This document shows, piece by piece, positions 1 to 9,700 of a DNA stretch of 19,445 bases. The translations under genes were made by a program, and so were the position numbers. Source of the stretch: Pinguiococcus pyrenoidosus (lineage: Eukaryota; Sar; Pinguiophyceae; Pinguiochrysidales; Pinguiochrysidaceae); assembly GCA_019677205.1 (NCBI GenBank), contig JAAMXY010002179.1, positions 1-19,445 on the forward strand. The letters run 5' to 3'. The notes beneath the pieces are model-generated. The model was not told the origin of the DNA. It saw only the letters and a program-made list of their open reading frames with translations, and did no database searches. The first letter of the stretch is position 1. Every line of letters begins with the position of its first letter.

Positions 1-1282
1 CGACCTGGGCTCCCTGCAAGACCTCCAGCGCCGTGCTCGTGGAGAAGGCGTCGCGAACAGTCCCAGCGGGTAGACTCCTGGCCGCCAGGACGAATTGCTC
101 CCGATACTCCTTCGCTAGGCCCCCACTCGCCAAAGCATCGTCCAGAAGCGCGTCGGACGCAGGACTCCAGTCGGTCATGTCTGCGATTGCATCCTGGTCC
201 ATGACGGCATCCAGAAAGACGCGGCGATAGAGGCTGCTCTCCCTCCAGTGGCCCTCGCTGTCCCGGAGGAGGACACCAGCGAAGCCGCCCTGCCGATCCA
301 AGGCGTTCACGACGTTGTACGCGACAGGAATCTTTCCATTGAGCACGTCTCCGATGACGATGATCCCCCGGAAGATCGTTGACTCGTCGAGCACGGTGAC
401 GACCGTGAATCGCACGATGCAGTCAAAGTCGCGGTCGATCCAGTGGTAGTTGGCCGCGGGCAGGTACTCGAACGGGCGCTCCCTCCAAATCGGCGGATGC
501 TCGCGTTCCACGTCCACCTTGGGCAGGATCACCGAGCTCTCGATCAGTTGCGTGGTCTCATTGCTCATCGACAGGATCTGGTCCACGAGATGCCCAGGAT
601 TGAAGTATTCACCCGTCCGCTGCGCGTGCTTCAGGCGCTGGCGCTCGTCGTTTCCGCTGGCGACAATCTGTCCCGACGCATTCAAGAGGATCGCAAACTC
701 AACTTCCTCAGCGACGAGCCCAGTCTCCAGGAGCTCGAACACCTTGAGGTAGGTGCTCCCCGCGCGGTCCTGCTGCTCGGCAGGAGAGGCCAGCAAGAAG
801 CTATGCACGTCTGCGTTCTGCGAAAGCAAGCTTGCCAATCGGGCGAGATCATCCGTCTTGAGCTTGTAGGAAAGCCCCATCAAAGCCAACTGATTCTCCG
901 CCGCGTCTTCATACAACCACAAGAGCTGTCGATTGAGCTGCACGAGGCTGATGGCGACCAAGCCTGCCAAGATGCATTCGCTCAAAAGGAACCAGACGAT
1001 TCGCGTGCGCTTGGCAGAGGGCTTCCACCAAGGCTTCTTCTTTCCCTGCGAGTCTCGCGGAGCAATGCTGACAGTATTCCCCGTCCTTCGCGACCCAGCG
1101 GTGCCACTGCTTCGTCCGCGTGAGCTGATTTGGGGGGTCCTACTGGCAGACCGCGACTCCTCGATCCTGTGGCTTTTGCTCACAGACCTTTGCGTATTCT
1201 CAATGCTGGTGAGCTTCCGTCGGCCTCCACCGGACGCTGCGGAAGCCCGAGGCTCGTCCAGGTTGATGGGCGGCAGCCGCAT
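1..1282 (-). CDS. Membrane-anchored sensor protein with dCache-like extracellular domain (5' part; continues past left edge)
   Basis: The frame is open from an ATG at 1282 to the window edge, giving 427 codons without a stop or a needed intron. Residues 1-90 are a basic, Ser/Arg-rich cytoplasmic tail. One hydrophobic helix at about 95-115 (WFLLSECILAGLVAISLVQ) follows. After it comes a long region of the kind seen outside the membrane in two-component sensors and cyclases: a helix (LKTDDLARLASLLSQNADV), a strand-rich segment (FAILLNASGQIVASGND), and a segment reading IVIGDVLNGKIPVAYNVVNA, which resembles the GD-x-VNGK-P-I stretch of cyanobacterial double-Cache sensors. The effector (kinase, nucleotide cyclase or other) would lie left of position 1 and cannot be seen. 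The dCache call is from pattern memory. Short repeats and a TATATATA lie upstream. Confidence 0.75.
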   Translation of the reverse strand, partial: MRLPPINLDEPRASAASGGGRRKLTSIENTQRSVSKSHRIEESRSASRTPQISSRGRSSGTAGSRRTGNTVSIAPRDSQGKKKPWWKPSAKRTRIVWFLLSECILAGLVAISLVQLNRQLLWLYEDAAENQLALMGLSYKLKTDDLARLASLLSQNADVHSFLLASPAEQQDRAGSTYLKVFELLETGLVAEEVEFAILLNASGQIVASGNDERQRLKHAQRTGEYFNPGHLVDQILSMSNETTQLIESSVILPKVDVEREHPPIWRERPFEYLPAANYHWIDRDFDCIVRFTVVTVLDESTIFRGIIVIGDVLNGKIPVAYNVVNALDRQGGFAGVLLRDSEGHWRESSLYRRVFLDAVMDQDAIADMTDWSPASDALLDDALASGGLAKEYREQFVLAARSLPAGTVRDAFSTSTALEVLQGAQV

Positions 1283-1327
1283 GGCCACTTTTGCTGTGTG
1301 GCGCGCGTGAACAGGGAATCCTCAACA

Positions 1328-1452
1328 GATCGTTTCACAGGGAATTGTCAGTAGATCGTTTCACAATGTCATGTCAATGGATCGTTTCACAGAGAATCGG
1401 CAGTACATCTTATATATAGATCGTTTCAAAGGGAAATTGTCCATAGATCGTC
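1328..1452. repeat. Degenerate direct repeats (core GATCGTTTCA), about 26-bp period
   Basis: The core GATCGTTTCA begins at 1328, 1354, 1380 and 1419, and a shortened copy (GATCG) begins at 1446. The first three spacings are exactly 26 bp; the next are 39 and 27. The first two full copies extend as GATCGTTTCACAGGGAATTG and GATCGTTTCACAATGTCATG. The array lies 46-170 bp upstream of the ATG of the minus-strand sensor gene, so it may be part of that promoter. A binding-site role is inference. Confidence 0.75.
1411..1418. promoter_or_regulatory. TATA-like octamer TATATATA
   Basis: A perfect TATATATA stands between repeat copies 3 and 4, about 130 bp upstream of the start codon of the minus-strand sensor gene. 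It is palindromic, so it fits either strand. No transcription start is known, so its role as a TATA box is a guess. Confidence 0.25.
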
Positions 1453-2250
1453 AATGAAATGCACACATGGACTGCATATCAGCAAAGACGAAAACGAAAC
1501 GCAAAACCCCCACTTGTCAGCATTGGATCTCGTATCCAAATATGGCGGAAACTGTGTTGTCGGTCTTCGTTGGGGAGCCCTGATTGGTCAGTCGCGTGAT
1601 TGTCATGTGAAAACGCCAGCCAACTTGGAAGCAGTGCACATGTAGCGATGGCTGCTCATCTTCTGCTAGGGTCTGCGCTAATGAATTCTCGCACTGCGAG
1701 GAAGTCGCGTGGAGCCTTTGGGCAGCATCTCGAATCGCCTCATGCCGTAAGGATGTGGTGGCGCGCCAGCTCGTACGGCACACCCCAAACCTCCAGGCAG
1801 CCCCTCGCCCAGCCATCCTCCTCGCTCCGCCCTCGATGCCTCCGCCCGCCCGCAGCTAGGCCGCAGTCCAAGGAGGAATGCCATATTAGGCGGAAAGGAA
1901 AGACGACTTCGTCTTGCCTCTCAAGATCTTCATCAGGGCGTACTGCACAGGGACGACTGCACACGTGGCGCTCAGCCATCCTGCGGAAACGAAGAACCTC
2001 GCCTGCCCGCAGCTTCCCCGCCGCTTGGAAAAAAGCGCGGGGAAAAAGTCAAATCTACCCAAAGGTCCGTTTCAAAAAGTTTATAATTTGATATAGTACT
2101 CAAGGATTGATAGGAGCTCAGCTCCGCAAATACAGCTTTGATATGTGGTGCCAAGCTCAAGTTCACTTGCTGTGCGTTTGTACGGTCATCTTCAATTCGT
2201 TCCGTGGGCGCCAAAATCTCGACTTTGAATCGCCCTCTGCTCTCAGGAGA
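1453..2250. other. Intergenic region between divergent sensor and derlin-like genes
   Basis: About 800 bp with no recognisable protein or RNA gene. Several open frames of 60-160 codons on both strands overlap one another and have unstructured, Arg/Ser/Pro-rich translations, as expected by chance in GC-rich DNA. An AT-rich stretch at about 2079-2099 (containing TATAATTTGATATAG) lies 150-170 bp upstream of the derlin start and may be promoter DNA. Confidence 0.5.
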
Positions 2251-3357
2251 ATGCTGCGCGTCGCCGTGCTTTTGCTGTTGTTCAGCGCCGCCTCGTGCCG
2301 CTGGTCGCGATGGACAGGGCAGAAGGCCGTGGGCGCTGCGCCGCTGCGCCTGGTTGCGCTTCAGCGGGAGAGGGCCTTGACGGCGATCGACGTGCTGAGT
2401 CTCCGAGGAGGAGAGTCGCGCCGCAAGAAGGACGGGAAGCGGTCTAAGAAGAAGGCCGTGGCCGAGGATGACGAGGAGGACGACGAGGGAATGGACTGGC
2501 TGGACGACGCGGTGGCCAGTGAAAACGTGGAAGCTGCTAAGGGCCGGAAGGCCACAGGAAAGGGAAAGCGCGCGAAAGAGGCGCGCGCGGAGGCAGAGGA
2601 CGTAGACTTTGAGGAGGAGGACAGCGGGCGAGAGGACTTTGAGGACGAGGACGACCCGGAGATGGAGATGGGGGCAGAGGAGGGCGCGGGCATCGTGCAG
2701 CGGGGCTGGGCATTCCTGCGCAAGACGCCGCTGATGACTCGATGCTACCTCCTTGCGAGCATCTTCTCGACGATTGCCAGCGCCGCGTTCTGCAGGAACC
2801 AGTGGCCAGGGCTTCTGGACTTGAAGTGGGGCCCCACGCTGAAGAGTTTGCAGTTGTGGCGCCTGCTCACCCCGTTCCTGTACCTCGGTCCGCTGAACAT
2901 CTTCTGGTTGTTCAATCTCAACGTGTGCTGGACGCAGATGGCGACCCTGGAGAAGCTCATGTACAAGAATCCGGAGAACTTCCTGGTCATGATAGCCTTC
3001 GGATGCGCGTCTCTTTTGGGCATCTACGGCCTCACGAGCCTGTCGCCGAAGATGCTCGGGATCAACCTGATGGTGTACACCACCTATGTCTGGGCGCGAT
3101 GCTTCGAGGGACAGCAGATCAACGTCATGGACGTGTTCGTGGTGCCCGCGGAACTGCTCCCATGGTTTTTCGTGGCGCAGACGTGGGTGCAGGAGGGGGA
3201 GTTTCCAATCACGGACCTGATGGGCATCGCCGTGGGGCATCTGTACCTCATGCTCCGGCAGAACAACCTCCTGGAGGCCCCGACCTTTGTGAGACAGCTC
3301 TTTCAGAGTCCCACCATGAAGAGACACTATCGACGGCTGGGACAAGATTTTGCGTAA
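2251..3357 (+). CDS. Derlin/Der1-like ER (or plastid-envelope) membrane protein with signal peptide and charged extension
   Basis: Single exon, 368 residues. Derlins are rhomboid-like pseudoproteases that help move proteins across the ER membrane for degradation; in algae with red complex plastids a derived set (SELMA) imports proteins across the second outermost plastid membrane. Residues 1-16 form a signal peptide (MLRVAVLLLLFSAASC). An LRGG motif follows at 51-54, then a Lys/Arg- and Asp/Glu-rich linker (about 55-147). The Der1 domain spans about 152-350: first helix (TRCYLLASIFSTIASAAF), the family WR motif in QLWRLLTPFLY (W203, R204), several hydrophobic helices, and the conserved GHLY near 329-332. 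No rhomboid Ser-His pair is evident. The ATG at 2251 was chosen because it begins the signal peptide; an in-frame ATG at 2143 would add 36 residues. Ordinary derlins lack such a leader and linker, so a periplastid role is plausible but unproven. Confidence 0.85.
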   Translation: MLRVAVLLLLFSAASCRWSRWTGQKAVGAAPLRLVALQRERALTAIDVLSLRGGESRRKKDGKRSKKKAVAEDDEEDDEGMDWLDDAVASENVEAAKGRKATGKGKRAKEARAEAEDVDFEEEDSGREDFEDEDDPEMEMGAEEGAGIVQRGWAFLRKTPLMTRCYLLASIFSTIASAAFCRNQWPGLLDLKWGPTLKSLQLWRLLTPFLYLGPLNIFWLFNLNVCWTQMATLEKLMYKNPENFLVMIAFGCASLLGIYGLTSLSPKMLGINLMVYTTYVWARCFEGQQINVMDVFVVPAELLPWFFVAQTWVQEGEFPITDLMGIAVGHLYLMLRQNNLLEAPTFVRQLFQSPTMKRHYRRLGQDFA

Positions 3358-3637
3358 AGAAGGATGGTGGACGAGAGGGCAGCAAGACAAGATAAGAAGA
3401 GCAGGGCAGCTGCCGCAAAGACTAGGACACAAATTGGAAACGGAAAAGGAACACGCTCTTCTTTGCCGCCACCGTCATCTTCTGGAGATGCTACTTTCCA
3501 AAAGCCCCATCTCCGTCGGTTCCTTTTCTCCGAAGTTTCCTTCGATTCGCCTGTCGAAGAGTCTGCTAGGGAACTTGTGTTTCAGCTGCTGCCCGCATGC
3601 GCCACCCCCGCCTTCCCACCCCGCCCTGAGAGCAGCA

Positions 3638-3708
3638 CTATGACCAGCATCACTATGACCAGCATCACCACCATCATCCAGCATCACCGTTATCATACAC
3701 CACCATCA
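3638..3708. repeat. Imperfect CAT/ATC-rich microsatellite with a 15-bp duplication
   Basis: The 15-mer ACTATGACCAGCATC is present twice in tandem (3638-3652, 3653-3667), followed by CAT/ACC/ATC-type triplets up to the methyltransferase stop codon. It lies in the 3' region shared by the convergent derlin-like and methyltransferase genes. The rest of the 350-bp gap between the two stop codons shows no gene. Confidence 0.7.
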
Positions 3709-6700
3709 TCAGCTTCTCTTTGCCTTCTTGGTCGTCCCTCCCTTCCGCTTCGTGCCCGACGCCCGCCGCTTCTTGCTCGCCGCCTTCCCACCAGCCTGCT
3801 TGATCGACTGGTTGATGCACGTGCTCCAGTGCTTGTCCACGTACGCGTACGTGCGAGATCGGAAGGGGGCCACGCGGCCGACTTCCGCCTTGGGCCCGCT
3901 CATGTAGATCCACTCGTCCTTCGCTTTCGACCAGCCCTTGAAGTGGACCTTGATTCTGGCCTCGACGCGCTTCGTTTGCGTCGCATCCTGAGCAACAATC
4001 TTCAGGATGGACGCCTCGTACCAGCACTTGTTCCGCTTGCAGTAGACGTCCAGCTTGCCGTTCACGTCAAACTTCTCCTCGGGGTTTGGCATCTGCGCGA
4101 CGGCGAGATGCGCGCCGTCGTCCTGGGCAACGGTGATCGACTGCCTCGCGTCCAGCGCCGTCTTGTCCAGGTCGCCCGTGGCCCACGCGACCGTGGCCTC
4201 CTCTGCTGGGTCCCACTTCTGCTCCTCCGCGCTGCAGGACGCCAGCTCGGGGCACCACTCGTTCATGCTGCAGTACCACTTGTCCGGCAGATTGTCCGGC
4301 TCGATCCACCACGGGAGCTTCCGCCACTTCATGCACTTGGGGTCCTCACACTGGACCCACGTGGCTGGCTGCACGGGGATGCTGTTCTCCATGCGCAGCT
4401 CTCCGCTGCGGATCTCCTCCTTGATGTCCTTGTCGTCGACTTTCAGCTCCGCTTTCAGCACGTCCGTGACTTCATTCAGGCCGGAGCTGTCGCTGAGCAC
4501 CAGGTCGAGCACCGGCGACCCGAAGACCGTATCCACCGGGAAGCCGTTCTTCTCCGTGTACGCGACGGAAGGAAAGCCAAACGCCTCGGAGACATCGTCA
4601 GGAAACGGCATGGTCCGCGACTGCTCGTCGAGGAGGCACTTCAGAAGCGAGTACCTCAACGTGTTGGAGTACTGCCGCGAGGCGCGGGGAGCGCGTTCCT
4701 CGGCCTTCTTGCCCGCAATGGCCTCCCTGTCCGATGCCGCTGGTTTCATGAGCAGCGCCAGCGGATTCGGGTTCAGCACGCACCCATTCAGAAGCGGGGT
4801 CCTCGTCCCTTCTCCGTAGTTGTACCACTGCATCAGCTGCGAGAAGATGAAGTCCCTCTGGTACACATGGGAGTGCTCGATCACGACCAGCTCCGGGTTC
4901 AGGCTTCGCGACTGCGTGGCCTTCGCCTCCGGAGTAGGGCTCGCCTGCGCCTCGGTCTCCTCGGCGCTGCCCCCGTCGGGGACCATTCGCCGCTTCAGAT
5001 TCTGCTGATGAGACTGAAACTCCTTCAGCTGGTGGGCCACGCGAGGGGGCAAGTTTTCGCCCCCAAGATCGCGCACTCGGATGGGAAGCGGCTCCGCCTT
5101 CACAATTGGATAAGGATTCATCGTCACGAAGGTCTCCGTGTTCGCGGCGAGCAAGATCGTGTCGCAGAGGGCCAGCGGACTCAAGATCTGACGAAAAGCC
5201 GTCAGCGCCGAGCTTAACGACTTCTTCGCGTTCGCACAGCTGGCCACGGAGCCTCCCAGCTCTCGGACTTTCTCCGACGCCTTCCTTTCCAGTGAAGCAA
5301 GCTCCGTCACGAGCACGCGCAGCTCCGCGCGAAAAGCTAGTAGCGCTGACTTCGCGCGCTGGAGCGAGGCCACGTCCGAAACTGTGCCTCGGTGGTCCCT
5401 GTCATCGGCGGGCCTTGCCCACCCCAGCTGGCCAGCGAAGAGGTCACAGCTACGATCCCGGGACGAAGCGGCTGACATGGCAGTTGGTCCGCCTCCGTAC
5501 AAGATCTCTAGGCGCCGGATGTAGTGCTGGACAACGGCGGCCACCGCCAACTTTCCCACCGAAGGCTTGGTGATGCTGGAGATCGCGGGCTTCTTGGGGC
5601 TCGAAGCCTCGGCCGAGCTGGAGGCCGCCACGTGCTCCGTCTCGAACACCACGACTGCCTGTCGCAGGACGGACAGAGTGCGGGCCGCCACGCTCTGCGG
5701 TCCCGCCCACAGGTACTGCACCGCTTCCTGCGATGTCAGAAGCCGCAAGGGAACCTCGGACGCAACGAAGTCTCGCCCTGTTAAAGTTCCAGTGGTCAGC
5801 AAACCGTGGCGAAAACAAGGTAGCGCCATCTCCGACTTGTCCAGAGGACATCTGCCACCTACGCGAGAACGAGGAGCCGACAAAAAGACCTTACCATTCA
5901 GCTCGGCCACCAAGGCCAGGACACGGCGGACGCGGCTGAGCGCCGACATCAAGCTCTGCGCGCGCTGCTCCATCATCTGCCTGGCTTCTCCATCGGCAGA
6001 TTCCAACGTGTACCGCTGTGTCCAGCCTGACACCTCCTCGCTGAGCTGCTTCTCCGAGTGCTCAAGAGCATCTGATATCGCGCCGAAAGCCATGTCCGAG
6101 GTCTTCGCCGCCGCCTTCTTCCCCGCTTTTGCTGCGCCGTCGGACAGGTGCGTTTTGCACGGGTTGGTCGCCTTCATCAGCTGCATCGGCAGGGTTCGAC
6201 GCTCGAACTCGATGTAGCTGCGTAGACAGTGGTCAGGACAACGGCGCATCAGAACCACAAGACGCCAAAGCAATGCACAAGCACAGGAGCAAGGTGGACC
6301 CAACAGACTGCGACGACCAAGCAGACTTACCGCAACGTGTCAGCGATGAACCGACGGAGCCAGCTTGGCGTCTGCAAGCCCAGGCCCGCCTCCGGCCCCA
6401 GGGCGGCCATGCCAAATCCGTGGCGCTGCAGGATAGCCTCCGCTTCTGGCTTCTCCGGGTACCCGGCCTTGGCAGCCCGGCTCTGCCGCAGCAGGCTGGC
6501 AAAGCGGTAGCAGGGGCCGTACTTCTTGTTCACGATCTGCATGTAGCTGTCGTGCGCCGCAAAGTGGAGGAAGCTGCCGCGGCATTTCGGCGTCCCACAC
6601 AAGCAGATGGCGGAGTACCACTCGTTCTCATCCGAGGTCACCGAGTTGTAGTCCATGGTGAGCTCCTCGCCAAACTTCACCGCGCGCGTGGTGCAAAGCG

Positions 6701-9700
6701 CGATACTGAGGCGGCCTGCCTTCCCTACGATGAACGTGTTGCAGTTCGCCGAGCAGCTGTGCGACAGGCTCGAGCTCATGTTGGCAGTCCGGCTGGCGTC
6801 GACATACACGAGGCCCCAGCCTTTCGGATCATTTTTCGGCCTTTCCAGCAGGATGTTGTAAAAATCCGGAAGCTGCGGCTTCATGCCCAACGTCGTCTGT
6901 GCGGCCGCGATGCCATCTGCCTTTTCCCCCCAACGCCAGCTCGGAAAGGTCTCGCCGAGGTAAAAGTTCACCAGCGTATGCGGCTTCAGCCCCTGGGGAT
7001 CCGTCACCACAACGCCGGTTCCCTTCGGGTGGATCTTGAAGTAGTCAAGCCCCATCTTCTCCACCGCGCGAAGAAGCTGCTTCGCGGCCACTCGAAACTT
7101 CACGGGAGTCTCAAGGCCGCTCTGCGGGGCACGCAGAAGGCCCTTGAGGGCATTCCGAATGTCGCTTGCCATTTCCGCTGGCTGAGAGTTGATCGCTGGG
7201 AGCAGCACGAACTCGATAAAGTATTCTCGGTCTGCCGCGGAAAAGGACAGCGCATCGGGCGGTGAGCAAGCAGGGCAGCCGGCGCTCACTGGGAAATTCC
7301 CTCCTGGCCGCTCGACCTTCCTTTTCAGCGGGCTTGAAGACAGAAGCGCTGGCAGGCTTCGCGTGTCGTCCTCTTCACCTGCACAGAGCGCCGACGCATC
7401 TCCGGAAGCGTGGGGGGATCCCTTCCGAGGGCTTGACATCCGAGCGCTCGGGACCTTGCCCTGCTCGATGGAGCCCGGCGCCATCAAGGATAACTCGATG
7501 TTTCGACGCGTGTAGCTGTCCATCCCCCAAACCGGCTTCTCGACCAGCTGACAGGTCGCTGCGCCGGGACGGGAGCCTTCGCGGAGGGAGCTTTCGCTTG
7601 CCACCTCGAGCACCGGTTTGTCCAAGCAACCCTCAGCGTTGAGCACTCGGTCGACGACGCGATTGCACAGGGTATCCAGAAAGTCTCCGACGCAGATCTT
7701 CCGAATCGCATCGTCGTCAGGTACCGGCGCATAGGTGTCATTGTAGCCCGTCATCCATTCCTCCTGGAGTTCGTTGTCGTCGAAGTTGTAGGCTCCTCCG
7801 CAGAAGCCCGACATCTCGGTCTTGCGCAGAGCTTCGATTCGCTCTCTTTCACTATCCGCGAGCATCGTCGACGGTACGTAGTCCAGGATCTTTTCGTACT
7901 GACGATGTGGAAAGGCCTTCCTCCGCCACCTTCCGGGGAAAAGGCACTCGCTGTTGACTCGCTCGAGGGAGATCTTCCGGCTCTCATCAAGGAGGCTCAG
8001 GAGCTCGGCTTGGGCCTTCTCCGCAGCTCCGCGGAGCATCTTGCAACCCTTCGCCATGGTCTTTTCGGCTTCGCCCGCAATCGTGCCCTGTTCGTCGTCG
8101 TGCGCATCTCGGTCGCCTTGGTCGCAGCGCAGCGCGGACAGGGTCTGCTCGAAGATACTGCAGAAGGCCTTCTCCACGTGTGGCCAGCTGATGCACAGGG
8201 CGATCAGGCGCAGATCAGACTTCTCGAAGAGGCTCTCCAGCAGGCTGTGCTCATGGAACGGCACAATGTCCGAAAGTTCGATCGACGTGCTCTGCTCGTC
8301 CGCAATTCCCTCAGCCTCCACCCCATCCGTGCCATCTAGCTTCTCCGCGACTGGCTGCGATGACGCTTTCCGCTCGGAGGCTACAGCCCCTTCTTCAGAA
8401 TCTCTCGGGTCACTAGGACCCGCGCCGACGATGTCCCGGAGGGAGGCCTCGAGATCCTGCTGCCCCTTTCGGCATTTTGCTATGCTGTACTCTCGGCTCA
8501 GAACGTGCCTCCTGAACGCTGCGAAGCACTCTGGCATCATTGGATCTTCGTGGCCCCTCCTCGACTGTGGAGGGGGTGGCAAGGGGACAGGTGCTTTGCT
8601 CTGCCAAAACGCGTACGCATCGAGACGGTTCAGCCTCTCCACAAGCCGCTCCAGTGAAGACCACTGGCGATCCGCCACGACCTGGAACTTAGCTTCATCT
8701 TCTGTTTTGCTGGGCTCGGCGGCTTGGGAGCTTTTGGCCGGGCACGCACAGGCTCCTTGACAACCACGACCCTCCGCAGGAGCGCTTGCGGCGTCACTTT
8801 CGTGGCCCTGCTTCCCTTTCGTCTTCTTCAATGACTTCTGGTACCCACTTCGTCGGGCGTCCTCCGGCAAGTTGTGCACCACGGGCTGTATCTGTCTCCC
8901 GGACCTGGACCTCTTGACCCTCCCGACGTTGGCTTGGTCGTTGATGATCTTTGGCAGGACAAACTCCAGGTCGATGTTCTTGTCCTCGGTGCTGCTGAGA
9001 ACGTACTTCACGTTGACCACCTTCCTACCGTCGCCGTTCACGCCAATCTTCGTGATCCGTCCCACCCCGCCCGGCTTGTTCATCCCCGCCCATGTTCTCG
9101 GAAGCACTTCGACGACCTGGCCAATGTCAAAATCGGGCTCTTGCTCGCTGCCGGGCTGCTCCGCAGGCTTGGCCTGCTCAGAGGCAAGTTCAAGACCAGT
9201 GGCGCCCTCACCTGCGTGCGGTGAAAGCTCCGCGTTGCTTTCTGTGTCGCAGAATCCGGCGCTCTCCGCCGTCAGCGGCGAGCTCGTGGTTGTTGCTCCT
9301 TCCGTCTCGCAGTCCGAAGTGGCCGTGCCGGTTCGCTCGCGCCTGGGCGATCGACAGGCGCCGGGGGCGTCGCCCGTCCGCAGCACACATGTGAGACTAG
9401 GCAGTGCCTCCGCTTCACCATCGGACGGTTCCAGATCACGGTCTCGCCACGCGGTCGATCTCGCATGGAGCGACCCCCTCTGAACATCGACGTCCTGCGG
9501 CTCCGGAAGCAGCCGAGTCTCCTTCTTCGGGCTCCGACACTCCAAGGCTTTGCCATGCTCGCGGCTGCGCCCAGCTTCTAAGCTGTTCTGCGACCGGGTC
9601 TTGAGAACCTGCAACGCATTGAAGTCGCGTCGCAGCTGGAGGGCATTCTGGTAGAGCGCAGCCTCCATTTCCTGGCAAGCCGCGGGCACCTCCTGCCCAA

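Noticed and set aside
443-1123. 226-codon open frame on the plus strand
   Set aside because: It starts with GTG, has no recognisable domain, and is antisense to the continuous minus-strand sensor frame, which shows a membrane helix and Cache-like sequence.
1320-1452. CRISPR-like array
   Set aside because: The repeats are degenerate, with cores of only about 10 bp and no constant spacer length beyond the first three, in a eukaryotic nuclear context.
1972-3432. 486-codon open frame on the minus strand
   Set aside because: It lies antisense to the derlin-like gene; its translation is His/Arg/Leu-rich without domains. The derlin frame explains the DNA.
3364-5217. 617-codon open frame on the plus strand
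   Set aside because: Long frames opposite GC-rich coding exons are common. The minus strand here encodes the CW and Tudor-knot domains with all key residues.
3709-6303. A separate gene for the CW/Tudor-knot protein starting near 6303
   Set aside because: The frame begins with a TTG inside the 113-nt intron and has no ATG in a good place. The sequence right after the intron acceptor continues the ATXR3 family alignment from the SET exon.
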